Source of the DNA: a virus
Length of the DNA stretch: 64,000 nt
Strand: one strand, 5' to 3'
Virus record (IMG/VR): IMGVR_UViG_3300045256_000653
Location: 1 to 64,000 of that record
The notes under the pieces are model-generated. The model was given only the letters and a program-made list of their open reading frames with translations, had not been told where the DNA came from and did not search any database. The position numbers and the translations under genes were made by a program. Shown here piece by piece: positions 51,507 to 58,996 of this stretch. Position 1 is the first letter of the stretch. Every line of letters begins with the position of its first letter.

Positions 51507-52111
51507 CGCGAGCACCAGCGCATCCCTCGTAGATCGAGCTGTCGGTAGGCAGCAACCGCACGCACGGCGGTCTCGTCGATGCAGTCGTAGTTGTTGCCGA
51601 TGATCGACGGGCTCATGAGAACGTCCTTGCCGATGTGCCCCGAGCCGAGCATGTGCCCGATCTCGTGCATCGCGATCCGTTGAAGCTCGTTCAGAGGGAA
51701 ACGGTCCCGCACGAAGTAGACTCGATTCCCGGCAAGGCCTCCTCCCGGCCCCTGCGCCCAAGCGTTGCTGAGAAGGTGCTCGGGCTCTCGCGTCAGCGGA
51801 TTCGTGGTGTCCGTCCGAATGAGGATGTACCCGAAGTCGTCCGCTTGATCGTGCTTCGGCGGAACGTGAAAACTGTAGCTCATCACGCGCAGCACGATCT
51901 GCCCGTTGAGCGTCTTGTTCCACTCCGTGATGGCCTCCTGGAGTAGAGCTTTCTCCTCAGCTTCCCACCGCTCATCGATGTACATCGGCATGATGCGTAC
52001 ATCGGGACCCTCTCCCGACCGCGCGATGTAGGTGTAGTCACGCGGAACGGGGACGCAGTTTGCACACAACGTAAGCGCCAGAAAAACAGCGCGCAGCTTC
52101 ACCTTAATCAT
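51503..52111 (-). CDS. Matrixin-like zinc metallopeptidase, lipoprotein signal
   Basis: 202 residues from MIKVKLRAVFLALTLCANC, a signal with a lipobox-like LTLC. The catalytic site MHEIGHMLGSGHI has the extended HExxHxxGxxH motif of metzincins/matrixins. WNKTLNGQIVLRV upstream fits the family's beta strands. Exported and membrane-anchored, it may cleave envelope proteins. The start at 52111 lies inside a hairpin stem. Confidence 0.82.
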   Translation of the reverse strand: MIKVKLRAVFLALTLCANCVPVPRDYTYIARSGEGPDVRIMPMYIDERWEAEEKALLQEAITEWNKTLNGQIVLRVMSYSFHVPPKHDQADDFGYILIRTDTTNPLTREPEHLLSNAWAQGPGGGLAGNRVYFVRDRFPLNELQRIAMHEIGHMLGSGHIGKDVLMSPSIIGNNYDCIDETAVRAVAAYRQLDLRGMRWCSR

Positions 52112-52129
52112 CCCCAACGGGATGATTAA
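52104..52129. promoter_or_regulatory. 11-bp hairpin with CAAC loop over a start codon
   Basis: Two perfect 11-nt arms (TTAATCATCCC and its complement) flank CAAC. The arm includes the ATG (minus) of the metallopeptidase, so folding of that mRNA would hide its start. It also lies four bases before tRNA-Glu. Confidence 0.5.
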
Positions 52130-52133
52130 CGAC

Positions 52134-52209
52134 GGCCCCATCGTCTAACGGTTCAGGATGCCGGCCTTTCAAGCCGAGAATACGGGTTCGATTCCCGTTG
52201 GGGTCACCA
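52134..52209 (+). tRNA. tRNA-Glu (TTC)
   Basis: Acceptor GGCCCCA/TGGGGTC, loop CTTTCAA, CCA encoded. Confidence 0.92.
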
Positions 52210-52213
52210 CTTT

Positions 52214-52286
52214 GCTCCCATCTCACTAACGGTCAGGTGGCTGGATTCTCAATCCAGAGGTGCGGGTTCGATTCCCGCTGGGAGTG
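52214..52286 (+). tRNA. tRNA-Glu (CTC)
   Basis: Acceptor GCTCCCA/TGGGAGT, loop TTCTCAA; no CCA. Confidence 0.88.
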
Positions 52287-52291
52287 CTACT

Positions 52292-52367
52292 GTCCCCATC
52301 GTCTAGCGGCCTAGGACGTGACCCTCTCAAGGTCAAAACACGAGTTCAAGTCTCGTTGGGGACACCA
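52292..52367 (+). tRNA. tRNA-Glu (CTC), second copy
   Basis: Acceptor GTCCCCA/TGGGGAC, loop CTCTCAA, CCA encoded. Sequence differs from the copy just upstream. Confidence 0.88.
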
Positions 52368-52425
52368 CGTGCTATCAACGGCTCGTTGATTATCAACGAT
52401 CTTGATTGATACCGGTTGATAGAGC

Positions 52426-52749
52426 TTACGGCATCGCGAAGATTCGCAGAAGCGTGTCGGCGCGATCCATCTTACGGAGGGCGACGGCTTCGATCTGGCG
52501 GACACGTTCTCGGGTGAGACCCAAGAGCGCGCCCAACTCTTCGAGCGTCATTCCTCCTTGGTCAGCAACGTCGAGGGTGCACGTCGGTGCGCCTTCGGAA
52601 AGAGGGACCAGGTAATACTTGCACGTGATCCACTGGCACGGTCGGACGGCATTCTTTCCGCCCGGCAGGCAGTCACTCCTCACACGAGGACGCTTCGACG
52701 AGTCGTAGAGCGGGAGGCGAGTCTTCTCGTTGGACGAACCGTCAGCCAT
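52426..52749 (-). CDS. Sigma-70 region-4 helix-turn-helix protein
   Basis: 107 residues. The C-terminus GGMTLEELGALLGLTRERVRQIEAVALRKM is a textbook sigma-70 region 4.2, the -35 binding helix-turn-helix. Before it is a Cys-bearing N-domain (RSDCLPGGKNAVRPCQWITCKYY) that I associate with small region-4 proteins common in Deltaproteobacteria. Likely a transcription regulator that touches RNA polymerase. The start is nine bases from a GGTGTA motif. Confidence 0.85.
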   Translation of the reverse strand: MADGSSNEKTRLPLYDSSKRPRVRSDCLPGGKNAVRPCQWITCKYYLVPLSEGAPTCTLDVADQGGMTLEELGALLGLTRERVRQIEAVALRKMDRADTLLRIFAMP

Positions 52750-52758
52750 GGATCTAGA

Positions 52759-52765
52759 TACACCA
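52759..52765 (-). promoter_or_regulatory. TGGTGTA start-proximal motif
   Basis: Minus-strand TGGTGTA with 9 nt to ATG 52749; directly abuts tRNA-Phe on the other strand. Confidence 0.45.
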
Positions 52766-52766
52766 G

Positions 52767-52839
52767 GGCCACTTAGCTCAGTTGGTAGAGCGGCTGGCTG
52801 AAGTCCAGCGCGTCGGGAGTTCGATTCTCTCAGTGGCCA
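52767..52839 (+). tRNA. tRNA-Phe (GAA)
   Basis: Acceptor GGCCACT/AGTGGCC, loop CTGAAGT. Confidence 0.92.
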
Positions 52840-52863
52840 CCGAAATTGGTTTGTCTTTAGCTG

Positions 52864-52939
52864 TGCGCGGCTCGGCCGGGGATGGCCGGTGGGTCTCATA
52901 CGCCCGCTAAATTCCGTTCGACTCGGAAGCGCGCAACCA
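52864..52939 (+). tRNA. tRNA with anticodon CAT (Met or Ile2), unusual D arm
   Basis: Acceptor TGCGCGG/GCGCGCA (last pair mismatched), CCA encoded, loop CTCATAC. The D arm is a GGCC/GGCC hairpin with a 6-nt loop and positions 8-9 are not TA. Elongator Met or lysidine-type Ile cannot be separated by eye. Confidence 0.65.
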
Positions 52940-52958
52940 GGGTCTTCGGACCCTTTAC

Positions 52959-53032
52959 GTCGGGGTGGAGCAGTCAGGTAGCTTGTCGGGCTCATAACCC
53001 GAAGGTCGATGGTTCAAATCCATCCCCCGACC
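52959..53032 (+). tRNA. tRNA-fMet (CAT), initiator-like
   Basis: Three G-C pairs at the base of the anticodon loop (TCGGG/CCCGA), body GGTGGAGCAG as in bacterial initiators. Position 1-72 appears paired (G-C), unlike E. coli. Confidence 0.85.
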
Positions 53033-53042
53033 CAAATCTTAT

Positions 53043-53117
53043 TCCGGAGACGCCTCACATGGAAGGGCACCCGCCTTTGAAGCGGTCTTTTTGGGGGTTC
53101 GAATCCCTCCTCCGGAA
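53043..53117 (+). tRNA. tRNA-Gln (TTG)
   Basis: Acceptor TCCGGAG/CTCCGGA, loop CTTTGAA. Confidence 0.9.
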
Positions 53118-53161
53118 CTCGGCTTAGATTCGGGAAAGACCTTATACCGTCCCGAATCTAG

Positions 53162-53593
53162 ATGACGGACAAAATTTGCGTCAAATGCAAGGGAAAACCG
53201 CAACCGATCGAAAACTTCAATCGGGGACCTAAAGGGTTCCACTCGTACTGCCGTCTCTGTCAGAAAGAGTACGACCGAGCGCGCTACAAACGACGCCACA
53301 AAGAGGAGCTGGCTCGGCAGAAGCAAAAACGATCAGCGTCGTACAGGCAGAAACAAGAGGTACTGCGACACGCAAAACAAGGTCCGTGTTCGGATTGTGG
53401 TGGTCACTTTCACTTCGCCGCGATGGACTTCGATCATCGCGACCCGTCAACAAAGATAGACAATGTTGGCAGCCTCGTGGGCTCCGGTTGTCGCCTCGAA
53501 ACCTTTTTGGCCGAGATCGCAAAATGTGATCTTCTTTGTGCCAACTGTCATCGCATCAGAACGTATGAAGCAACCCATCGGAGTGTAGCTTAG
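53162..53593 (+). CDS. HNH endonuclease-like protein
   Basis: 143 residues. An N-terminal zinc-finger pair (ICVKC ... YCRLC) is followed by a basic region and an HNH core: CSDCGGHFHF, MDFDHRD (catalytic His), LLCANCHRIRTY. Free-standing HNH genes in tRNA arrays are often homing elements. The last 15 bases overlap tRNA-Pro. Confidence 0.85.
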   Translation: MTDKICVKCKGKPQPIENFNRGPKGFHSYCRLCQKEYDRARYKRRHKEELARQKQKRSASYRQKQEVLRHAKQGPCSDCGGHFHFAAMDFDHRDPSTKIDNVGSLVGSGCRLETFLAEIAKCDLLCANCHRIRTYEATHRSVA

Positions 53594-53653
53594 TCTGGCT
53601 AAAGCGCGTGCTTCGGGAGCACGAGACCGCCGGTTCGAGTCCGGCCACTCCGA
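53579..53653 (+). tRNA. tRNA-Pro (CGG)
   Basis: Acceptor CGGAGTG/CACTCCG, loop TTCGGGA. Its 5' end lies inside the HNH gene. Confidence 0.9.
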
Positions 53654-53676
53654 CTACTCTTTTCCTACTCTTCACG

Positions 53677-53683
53677 CGGTGTA
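53677..53683 (+). promoter_or_regulatory. CGGTGTA start-proximal motif
   Basis: 10 nt before ATG 53694. Confidence 0.5.
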
Positions 53684-53693
53684 ACCTGCCGGC

Positions 53694-54050
53694 ATGGCTG
53701 ATCTCTTGTGCCAGAAGTGCCGGAACTGGAAAGAGCTGGACGACTTCCGTCACCTCATTCAGCCCGATCCCCACGAGCAGCCGGAACACTCCAACGTGTG
53801 CCGGCAATGCGAGGACCCGCTCGATCACGATCTCTACGGGTTGCCGAAGGAAGACCTCCTTCAAGAGGTGAAGAAGCTTCGTGCGGCCATTCGGGAGCAC
53901 CGAGACGCTTCGGGACATGACCTCTGCTGGTACCAGCCGGAGCTTTGGAACTTGCTCCCCGAAAAGACGGAGCCGAAGCCGAAGGTGCCGCCGACGAAGG
54001 AGTTCCTCGATGCGTGCGCCCTCTACCGCAAGTCGCTCGACACGCGCTAG
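53694..54050 (+). CDS. Conserved-looking zinc-binding hypothetical protein
   Basis: 118 residues. CQKCRNWKELDDF and VCRQCEDPLDHDLYG form an N-terminal zinc finger, then a helix, then HDLCWYQPELWNLLPEKTEPKPKVP, a segment I recall from uncharacterised phage and bacterial proteins. Function unknown. It overlaps the convergent small gene by four bases. Confidence 0.7.
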   Translation: MADLLCQKCRNWKELDDFRHLIQPDPHEQPEHSNVCRQCEDPLDHDLYGLPKEDLLQEVKKLRAAIREHRDASGHDLCWYQPELWNLLPEKTEPKPKVPPTKEFLDACALYRKSLDTR

Positions 54051-54247
54051 TTGACGTAGACGAAGTACGCCCAGGTCGAGCCCTGGTCGTGCTCCCAGAC
54101 GCGGCTCTTGCCGAACTCACCCCAATCGAGAATGAGCTTCACGCGGCCGTCGTGCTCTTTCTCGATGCGCTCGATGACGACCTTCTCGGGTCGGTCACAG
54201 ACGACAAGGCGGTCTCCAACTTTCGGCTTGCGAGGGGCAAAGAACAT
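54047..54247 (-). CDS. Small beta-barrel-like protein
   Basis: 66 residues, VGDRLVVCDRPEKVVIERIEKEHDGRVKLILDWGEFG, the rhythm of a KOW/SH3-like barrel. Three bases downstream of the hydroxylase-like gene and probably co-transcribed. Confidence 0.6.
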   Translation of the reverse strand: MFFAPRKPKVGDRLVVCDRPEKVVIERIEKEHDGRVKLILDWGEFGKSRVWEHDQGSTWAYFVYVN

Positions 54248-54250
54248 CGG

Positions 54251-54745
54251 TCACTCCGCCTCTCGGAAAGTTCGGAACAGCCGGTCCCAGCCGAAGAAGA
54301 GGATGCCGAAGTTGCGGTTCGTGCGCTTGTGATGCACGAAGTGCAAATCCCGCAGCGGCGAGAAGATCTTCCAGCGTGCCCAGACCGACTTCTTCACGTG
54401 GAAGCCTGTGTGGAGCGAATCGTGCAGGATGCCGAGGGCCAACGTTTCGAGCGCGGCGCCGCCGATGACGTAGACGTCAGTGCCCAACGCGTAGAGGACG
54501 GCGGCGTAGAGAAAGAAGGCGAGGGTGACCGCCGGCGTGAAGATCAGCGTCGAATCTGCGGTGCCGGATGTGCGATAGACGCCCGAGACGAGATCGTCGG
54601 GCGGGTACTGGAAGATGTGGTGGTTCATGTGGGCGCGGTAAAGCGGCCCGGACCATCGCTGGTGGAGCACCCAGTGAACGAACCAGCCGATGAGGCTTCC
54701 GTACACGAAGGTGATGGCCGCCGCGACTACTGCGCCCATACCCAA
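54251..54745 (-). CDS. Fatty acid hydroxylase / sterol desaturase superfamily protein
   Basis: 164 residues, integral membrane. Histidine boxes of the di-iron superfamily: HWVLH, HMNHH, LHDSLHTGFH and HFVHHKRTNRNFG, separated by hydrophobic helices (AVTLAFFLYAAVLYALG). Members hydroxylate or desaturate lipids or carotenoids. In a phage it could alter host membrane lipids; the substrate is unknown. Confidence 0.82.
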   Translation of the reverse strand: MGMGAVVAAAITFVYGSLIGWFVHWVLHQRWSGPLYRAHMNHHIFQYPPDDLVSGVYRTSGTADSTLIFTPAVTLAFFLYAAVLYALGTDVYVIGGAALETLALGILHDSLHTGFHVKKSVWARWKIFSPLRDLHFVHHKRTNRNFGILFFGWDRLFRTFREAE

Positions 54746-54772
54746 GAAGACTCAGAACAGGTTTAACAATGC

Positions 54773-54847
54773 GGGCCCGTAGCTCAGTGGCAGAGCACCG
54801 TCTTCACACGGCGGGTGTCGGAGGTTCGATTCCTCTCGGGCCTACCA
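54773..54847 (+). tRNA. tRNA-Val (CAC)
   Basis: Acceptor GGGCCCG/CGGGCCT, loop TTCACAC, CCA encoded. Confidence 0.9.
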
Positions 54848-54855
54848 AACATCCC

Positions 54856-54927
54856 GGGCTGATAGCTCAATGGCAGAGTGCCGGTATTACACGCCGGAAG
54901 TTGCCGGTTCAAGTCCGGCTCGGCCCA
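54856..54927 (+). tRNA. tRNA-Val (TAC)
   Basis: Acceptor GGGCTGA/TCGGCCC, loop ATTACAC. Confidence 0.9.
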
Positions 54928-54951
54928 CCCCGTTCGTCACCAAGTTTCCGA

Positions 54952-55023
54952 TGGCCCGTAGCTCAGTGGTAGAGCGCTTCCTTGACACGGAAGAGATCGG
55001 AGGTTCGATTCCTCTCGGGCCAA
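54952..55023 (+). tRNA. tRNA-Val (GAC)
   Basis: Acceptor TGGCCCG/CGGGCCA, loop TTGACAC. Three Val isoacceptors in a row. Confidence 0.9.
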
Positions 55024-55050
55024 CTGCACTTCACTTATTTCAAGAGATAC

Positions 55051-55125
55051 AGGCACGTAGCTCAACCTGGTTAGAGCACCATCCTGATAAGGTGGGGGTT
55101 GGAGGTTCAAATCCTCTCGTGCCTA
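55051..55125 (+). tRNA. tRNA-Ile (GAT)
   Basis: Acceptor AGGCACG/CGTGCCT, loop CTGATAA. Confidence 0.92.
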
Positions 55126-55127
55126 CT

Positions 55128-55289
55128 GATCGCGCCCAGCAACCCGTGAAGCACACAAGCATCCCGCAAGGGATATGCAGGTTCGAATCCTGCTCCCCTC
55201 ACTTCTACGAGGGGATGGCGGAATTGGAAGACGCACTGGTATAAGGGACCAGCCGAAAGGCAGACTGCTACACACCCTCGGGCGCGATC
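55128..55289 (+). tRNA. Circularly permuted tRNA-Leu (AAG)
   Basis: The 3' half (T arm GCAGG/CCTGC, acceptor TCCCCTC, A73; 55177-55201) comes first. A 7-nt linker follows, then the 5' half (acceptor GAGGGGA, D arm, anticodon loop ATAAGGG, variable arm CCGAAAGG; from 55209). The unit is closed by a perfect 10-bp outer helix, GATCGCGCCC (55128-55137) with GGGCGCGATC (55280-55289). Inner pieces match the tRNA-interrupting element: AGC after the helix, GTGAAGC pairing with GCTACAC (one mismatch), ACAAGC before the T arm, CTC before the closing helix. A TATTTTT tract follows. Confidence 0.75.
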
Positions 55290-55319
55290 TATTTTTCCTT
55301 TGAACGGACAAGGTAGGTG

Positions 55320-55664
55320 ATGGACTCCCTCGCCAGCCGCGTCGTTCAACGTTACATGACGGCCGCCGACCCCGGCGCCATCCGGATCAAAGAGATTCGG
55401 CCGGGAAAGACGGACAAGTCCTACATGGTGACCGTCTACGTTGAAGGCGACTGGGACGAGCCGAAGGGCTACGAAGCCAAGCATGCCTTGGCCAAGGCCA
55501 TCGCGGCGAAGGTCCTCGCCGACTCGCACTTCAAGTCGAAGATGAACGAGTTCAAGTCGAAGAAGCTGCCGTTTCCCATCCCCAAGAGCCCAAGCGACTT
55601 CACCGACTGGGACGTGTGGGCGGGCGAAGCGCAGCTTTCGTACGCCGTCGAAATCGACGACTAA
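55320..55664 (+). CDS. Hypothetical protein with N-terminal LAxRVxxRY motif
   Basis: 114 residues from ATG 55320 (GTG 55317 possible). MDSLASRVVQRYMTAADPG carries the shared N-terminal pattern. The rest is alpha/beta (YMVTVYVEGDWDEPKG, SYAVEIDD). It overlaps the convergent gene by four bases. Perhaps virion-packaged like its motif partners. Confidence 0.7.
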   Translation: MDSLASRVVQRYMTAADPGAIRIKEIRPGKTDKSYMVTVYVEGDWDEPKGYEAKHALAKAIAAKVLADSHFKSKMNEFKSKKLPFPIPKSPSDFTDWDVWAGEAQLSYAVEIDD

Positions 55665-55912
55665 TCGCCGAGGGATGCAAGGTCCAGGGCTCCGGAAGGT
55701 CCCTGGATTTGGCCGTTCGAGATCGGCCAGTTCTTCTGCAATGCGAGGCGCTCGACCTCTCGTCCTCGGACGAAGGCATCGGCGATGGCCTCGCTCATGC
55801 TCTTCGAGAGCCCGGTCGCATCGCGGATCACCTTGGTCATGCGTTCGACCTTGTGCTCTTTGGTCTCTTTCGGGACGTATTTGAACGCGACCCGCTTGGC
55901 GAGAGGATCCAT
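55661..55912 (-). CDS. Hypothetical protein with N-terminal LAxRVAxKY motif
   Basis: 83 residues, MDPLAKRVAFKYVPKETKEHK..., then helices and ending GALDLASLGD. Shares only the N-terminal motif with the gene it faces. Confidence 0.65.
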   Translation of the reverse strand: MDPLAKRVAFKYVPKETKEHKVERMTKVIRDATGLSKSMSEAIADAFVRGREVERLALQKNWPISNGQIQGPSGALDLASLGD

Positions 55913-55916
55913 CAAG

Positions 55917-55923
55917 CGGTGTA
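55917..55923 (+). promoter_or_regulatory. CGGTGTA upstream of tRNA-Pro
   Basis: 19 nt before the mature tRNA 5' end; suggests the motif also drives tRNA transcription. Confidence 0.4.
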
Positions 55924-55942
55924 TCTGAATAGGTAGAAATTC

Positions 55943-56016
55943 CGGGGTGTCGCATAGTGGCAATTGCACGTGCTTTGGGTGCACGTATTACGCGGGTTCG
56001 AGTCCCGCCACCCCGA
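55943..56016 (+). tRNA. tRNA-Pro (TGG)
   Basis: Acceptor CGGGGTG/CACCCCG, loop TTTGGGT. Confidence 0.9.
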
Positions 56017-56082
56017 CCGGGCTGCTGTTCCGCAGCCCAACACACTTCCCACCTCGACTCTCTTCGGGGAGTCCGCACAGGG

Positions 56083-56089
56083 CGGTGTA
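56083..56089 (+). promoter_or_regulatory. CGGTGTA upstream of the TROVE/Ubl operon
   Basis: 45 nt before ATG 56135 (18 nt before a GTG at 56108). Probable promoter of the five-gene operon. Confidence 0.4.
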
Positions 56090-56134
56090 TTCACTTAATT
56101 CGGCGACGTGCGAAGCCGAGATCGGATCGGAACA

Positions 56135-58012
56135 ATGGCAAACGAGAATCTTGGACCCGCCGAGCGGATCATCAACTCTCTGCTCGCGTACACGGACCAC
56201 ATGGTCCACAACCGCCCGGGCGTGGTCATCCCGGATCGCCGCTTCAACACCGGCGTGCGCTGGCAATTCGTCACGCACAAGGAGGAAGGCGGCCAAAAGG
56301 TCGTCTACGCCCTCACGAAGGTGGGCAAGAAGACGACGAGGACCCGCCTTGGTGTGATGCAGCCGGATCGTAGCGTCGTCGAGAACGGCGCGAAGATCGG
56401 CGATTACCGCCCGGCCGGATACAACCGCGAGGCGGCTGCCTGGATGTACCGACAGGTCGCCGAGGTGTGGAAGCTCGACAACGAGTTCGCGGCCCGCTGG
56501 GCCTCGTACGCGTTCAAGAACGACAAGAACCGCGACCTCAAGGTCATTCTCTGCGCGTTCATGCTCGTTCAGAGCCGCCAAGGTGATCCGGTCAAGGGCG
56601 CCGATGGCAAGGTCGAATTCTTCGACGACGACTTCCGTGAGGTCGGTGAGGCGATGATCCTCAGCGACGAGAAGGGTGTCGAGCACTTCGACGCCAAGCT
56701 CCTCATCCGGGTGCGCGAGATCCTCTCGCTTCCGGAGATCGCGACCATCAACCGGGAACTCGGCTTCGGGCGCTCGACGCGCAAGGCGCCGCTCGGTCGT
56801 TGGGAGAAGGCGGTCACGCGGTGGCTCCAATACCGGGAGCGCAACCCGAAGATGCTCGAAGGTCTCGTCAAGGCGGGCCTTCGGAACAAGGTCGTGTCGC
56901 TCGCTCAGCAGGTCGGCTACAAGCCGGACTCGCCGAACTTCTACCGGATCCTCCGGTGGGAGCAAAACCAGGCGAAGGACGGTCACCGCCAGCTCGCGAT
57001 CGGCGAGGCAGTCGCTGCCGGGGAAACCTGGGAGGGCCTCACCGAGGAGCAGGTCTGCCAGCGCATCATGAAGGACAAGCCGAAGTGGAACCGTCTCGCG
57101 GTCATGCTCCCCAAGAGCACCGGGTTGACGAGGGCCATCATGGCAGCGGCGATCGAGGCGGGTTCCGTCTCGAACAAGGAACTCATCATCCTTTCGCCGA
57201 CGCTCGAAGAGCTTGGCCTTCTCCAAGTTCAGAACATCCGAGAGCGTTGGGAGCGTGCGCAGCGTGAGGCGGAAGACACTCGCGCGGCCAACGTCGCTCA
57301 ACGCATGAAGTCGAAGGAGGCGCAAGAGAAGCTCCAAGAGGCAGCCGACGTCGCGGTCCAAAAGGCCGTGGCCGAGGTCGTCAAGGGGATGCTCGTCTAC
57401 GTCTGCATCGACATCTCGGGATCGATGACGAACTCGATTCCGACCGCGAAGCAGTACATCGCGCAGTTCCTCCAGGGTTTCCCCCCGGAGCAGCTCGTCG
57501 TGTGCGTCTTCAACACGGTCGGACGCATCGTCACCATCAAGAGCCCGTCGAAGGCGGGCGTGGAGAATGCGTTCGCCGGCATTCAGGCGGGTGGTGGCAC
57601 CGATCACGGATCGGCCATTCGCACGATTGCCAAGCACCGCATGCCCACGGCGGACGAGGATGTCGTGATGATCTTCATCGGTGACGGTGGAGAGATCAAG
57701 ACGTTCGACTCCTCTCTGGCGGTCGATCACATCAAGCCGATGGCCTTCGGGTTCCTCCAGCTTCCTGGAGACAACTCGGGGTGCATCACCAACACGGCGG
57801 CTCGGCTGGGTATCCCGTGCTTCAACATCGACGAGGGAATCTTCGCGGACCCGTATGCGATTCCGCGTACGCTCCGTGCCCTCATCGCTGCAACCCCGGT
57901 GGGCCAAGCTCCCCGGACGCAGGCAGCTCCGCGCGTGTCTCTCGTGGACACGATTCAAAAGACGGCGCTACTCAAGAAGCCGGCATGGGCAACCGTGGTC
58001 GCAACAGCGTAA
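56135..58012 (+). CDS. TROVE/Ro60-like protein with vWA domain
   Basis: 625 residues. About 400 residues of helical, repeat-like sequence are followed by a von Willebrand A domain: YVCIDISGSM (MIDAS DxSxS), GGGTDHGSA (MIDAS Thr) and MIFIGDGGE (Asp). This is the layout of Ro60/TROVE proteins, ring-shaped binders of misfolded RNAs and Y RNAs. TROVE homology of the helical part is by layout only. Placement among unusual tRNAs and at the head of a Ubl-like operon suggests RNA surveillance. Confidence 0.75.
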   Translation: MANENLGPAERIINSLLAYTDHMVHNRPGVVIPDRRFNTGVRWQFVTHKEEGGQKVVYALTKVGKKTTRTRLGVMQPDRSVVENGAKIGDYRPAGYNREAAAWMYRQVAEVWKLDNEFAARWASYAFKNDKNRDLKVILCAFMLVQSRQGDPVKGADGKVEFFDDDFREVGEAMILSDEKGVEHFDAKLLIRVREILSLPEIATINRELGFGRSTRKAPLGRWEKAVTRWLQYRERNPKMLEGLVKAGLRNKVVSLAQQVGYKPDSPNFYRILRWEQNQAKDGHRQLAIGEAVAAGETWEGLTEEQVCQRIMKDKPKWNRLAVMLPKSTGLTRAIMAAAIEAGSVSNKELIILSPTLEELGLLQVQNIRERWERAQREAEDTRAANVAQRMKSKEAQEKLQEAADVAVQKAVAEVVKGMLVYVCIDISGSMTNSIPTAKQYIAQFLQGFPPEQLVVCVFNTVGRIVTIKSPSKAGVENAFAGIQAGGGTDHGSAIRTIAKHRMPTADEDVVMIFIGDGGEIKTFDSSLAVDHIKPMAFGFLQLPGDNSGCITNTAARLGIPCFNIDEGIFADPYAIPRTLRALIAATPVGQAPRTQAAPRVSLVDTIQKTALLKKPAWATVVATA

Positions 58013-58024
58013 GGAGCAAATCAG

Positions 58025-58996
58025 ATGGGATGGAGGGACCTACTTCAAACAGGCGACGAGACCCTCGTCTCGCCGTGGGTTGGAGGCAGGTCCCTTCGTT
58101 CCGGTCCTCGCACCTGGACGATCGACGGCCGACTCCCTCGGGAGATGGGCTGGTACTCGTTCAAGCTCAACGGACGCCGGGCCACACTAAATGGTTCGGC
58201 CGATCCGGCGAGCGAGGGTTTCAGAGACGTGGTGCGGGGTTACCTGGTCGGCGACCGGCTCGTTCCGGACGGCGCTCGGGTCAACCCCGATCCCACCAAG
58301 ATCGCAGAGGCGACGGAGACCGTTCTCCTCGTTGACCGTGGGCTCGATCGATTCGTGCGGATTGCGGCGGGACGCCTCTTTGATGAGGGCCCGCTCATCT
58401 TCATGAACCAGGAGATGCCCGTTGGCCCCGAGGATGCGGTCAGCAACGCCTACCTTCGCCGGCTTCCTTCAGTGAGTGACATCGCCGGAGTGACCCCGGC
58501 CCTCGAAGCCGCCTTCCGCATGGAAGTGTGGCAGCGAGAAGAAGCCGAACGTCGGCGCCTCGAATTGGAGCGCCAGCGTCGGGAAGAAGAGGAACGCAGG
58601 CAGCGTGAGGAACGGCGCGAGCAGATGGCGCGCCAGCTCGGAACCGGTACCGGACGGCGGGAGATGGCCCTCGTGGACTTCGCCGAAGCCGCTCGTGCTG
58701 CGCTCCGGGTTGGAGGTGCCGAGTATCTCGACCACCGGGCATCGTACCGGCCGGGCGAGATGGTCGTCACCTTCCGGATGCTCAACCGAGCCTTCATGTG
58801 CACGTGCGACGAGAAGACGCTTCGCATCATCGATGCTGGCGTTTGCCTCGGGCACGGGGACGAGAGAGGGGACACGCGGTTCACTCTCGAATCCTTGCCG
58901 GCGGTGATCAACGAAGCTCACCGCACGCATCGATTGGTCGTTCTTCGTCACGTCGGCGATCAGGACGAACCTGATTGGAGGAACGATGACGATTGA
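58025..58996 (+). CDS. Unknown protein of the Ubl-like operon
   Basis: 323 residues, 12 bases after the TROVE/vWA gene. The first 160 residues are alpha/beta. A long Arg/Glu coiled coil (REEAERRRLELERQRREEEE, about 165-205) follows, then a C-terminal domain with AFMCTCDEKTLRIIDAGVCLG and FTLESLPAVINEA. The two or three Cys in this last domain might be catalytic, as expected of an E2-like carrier, but I cannot show that fold. Confidence 0.6.
   Translation: MGWRDLLQTGDETLVSPWVGGRSLRSGPRTWTIDGRLPREMGWYSFKLNGRRATLNGSADPASEGFRDVVRGYLVGDRLVPDGARVNPDPTKIAEATETVLLVDRGLDRFVRIAAGRLFDEGPLIFMNQEMPVGPEDAVSNAYLRRLPSVSDIAGVTPALEAAFRMEVWQREEAERRRLELERQRREEEERRQREERREQMARQLGTGTGRREMALVDFAEAARAALRVGGAEYLDHRASYRPGEMVVTFRMLNRAFMCTCDEKTLRIIDAGVCLGHGDERGDTRFTLESLPAVINEAHRTHRLVVLRHVGDQDEPDWRNDDD

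Noticed and set aside
55988-57958. 656-residue minus-strand frame opposite the TROVE/vWA gene
   Set aside because: The plus strand encodes clear vWA motifs and overlaps neighbours with ATGA junctions; the minus frame is an antisense shadow.
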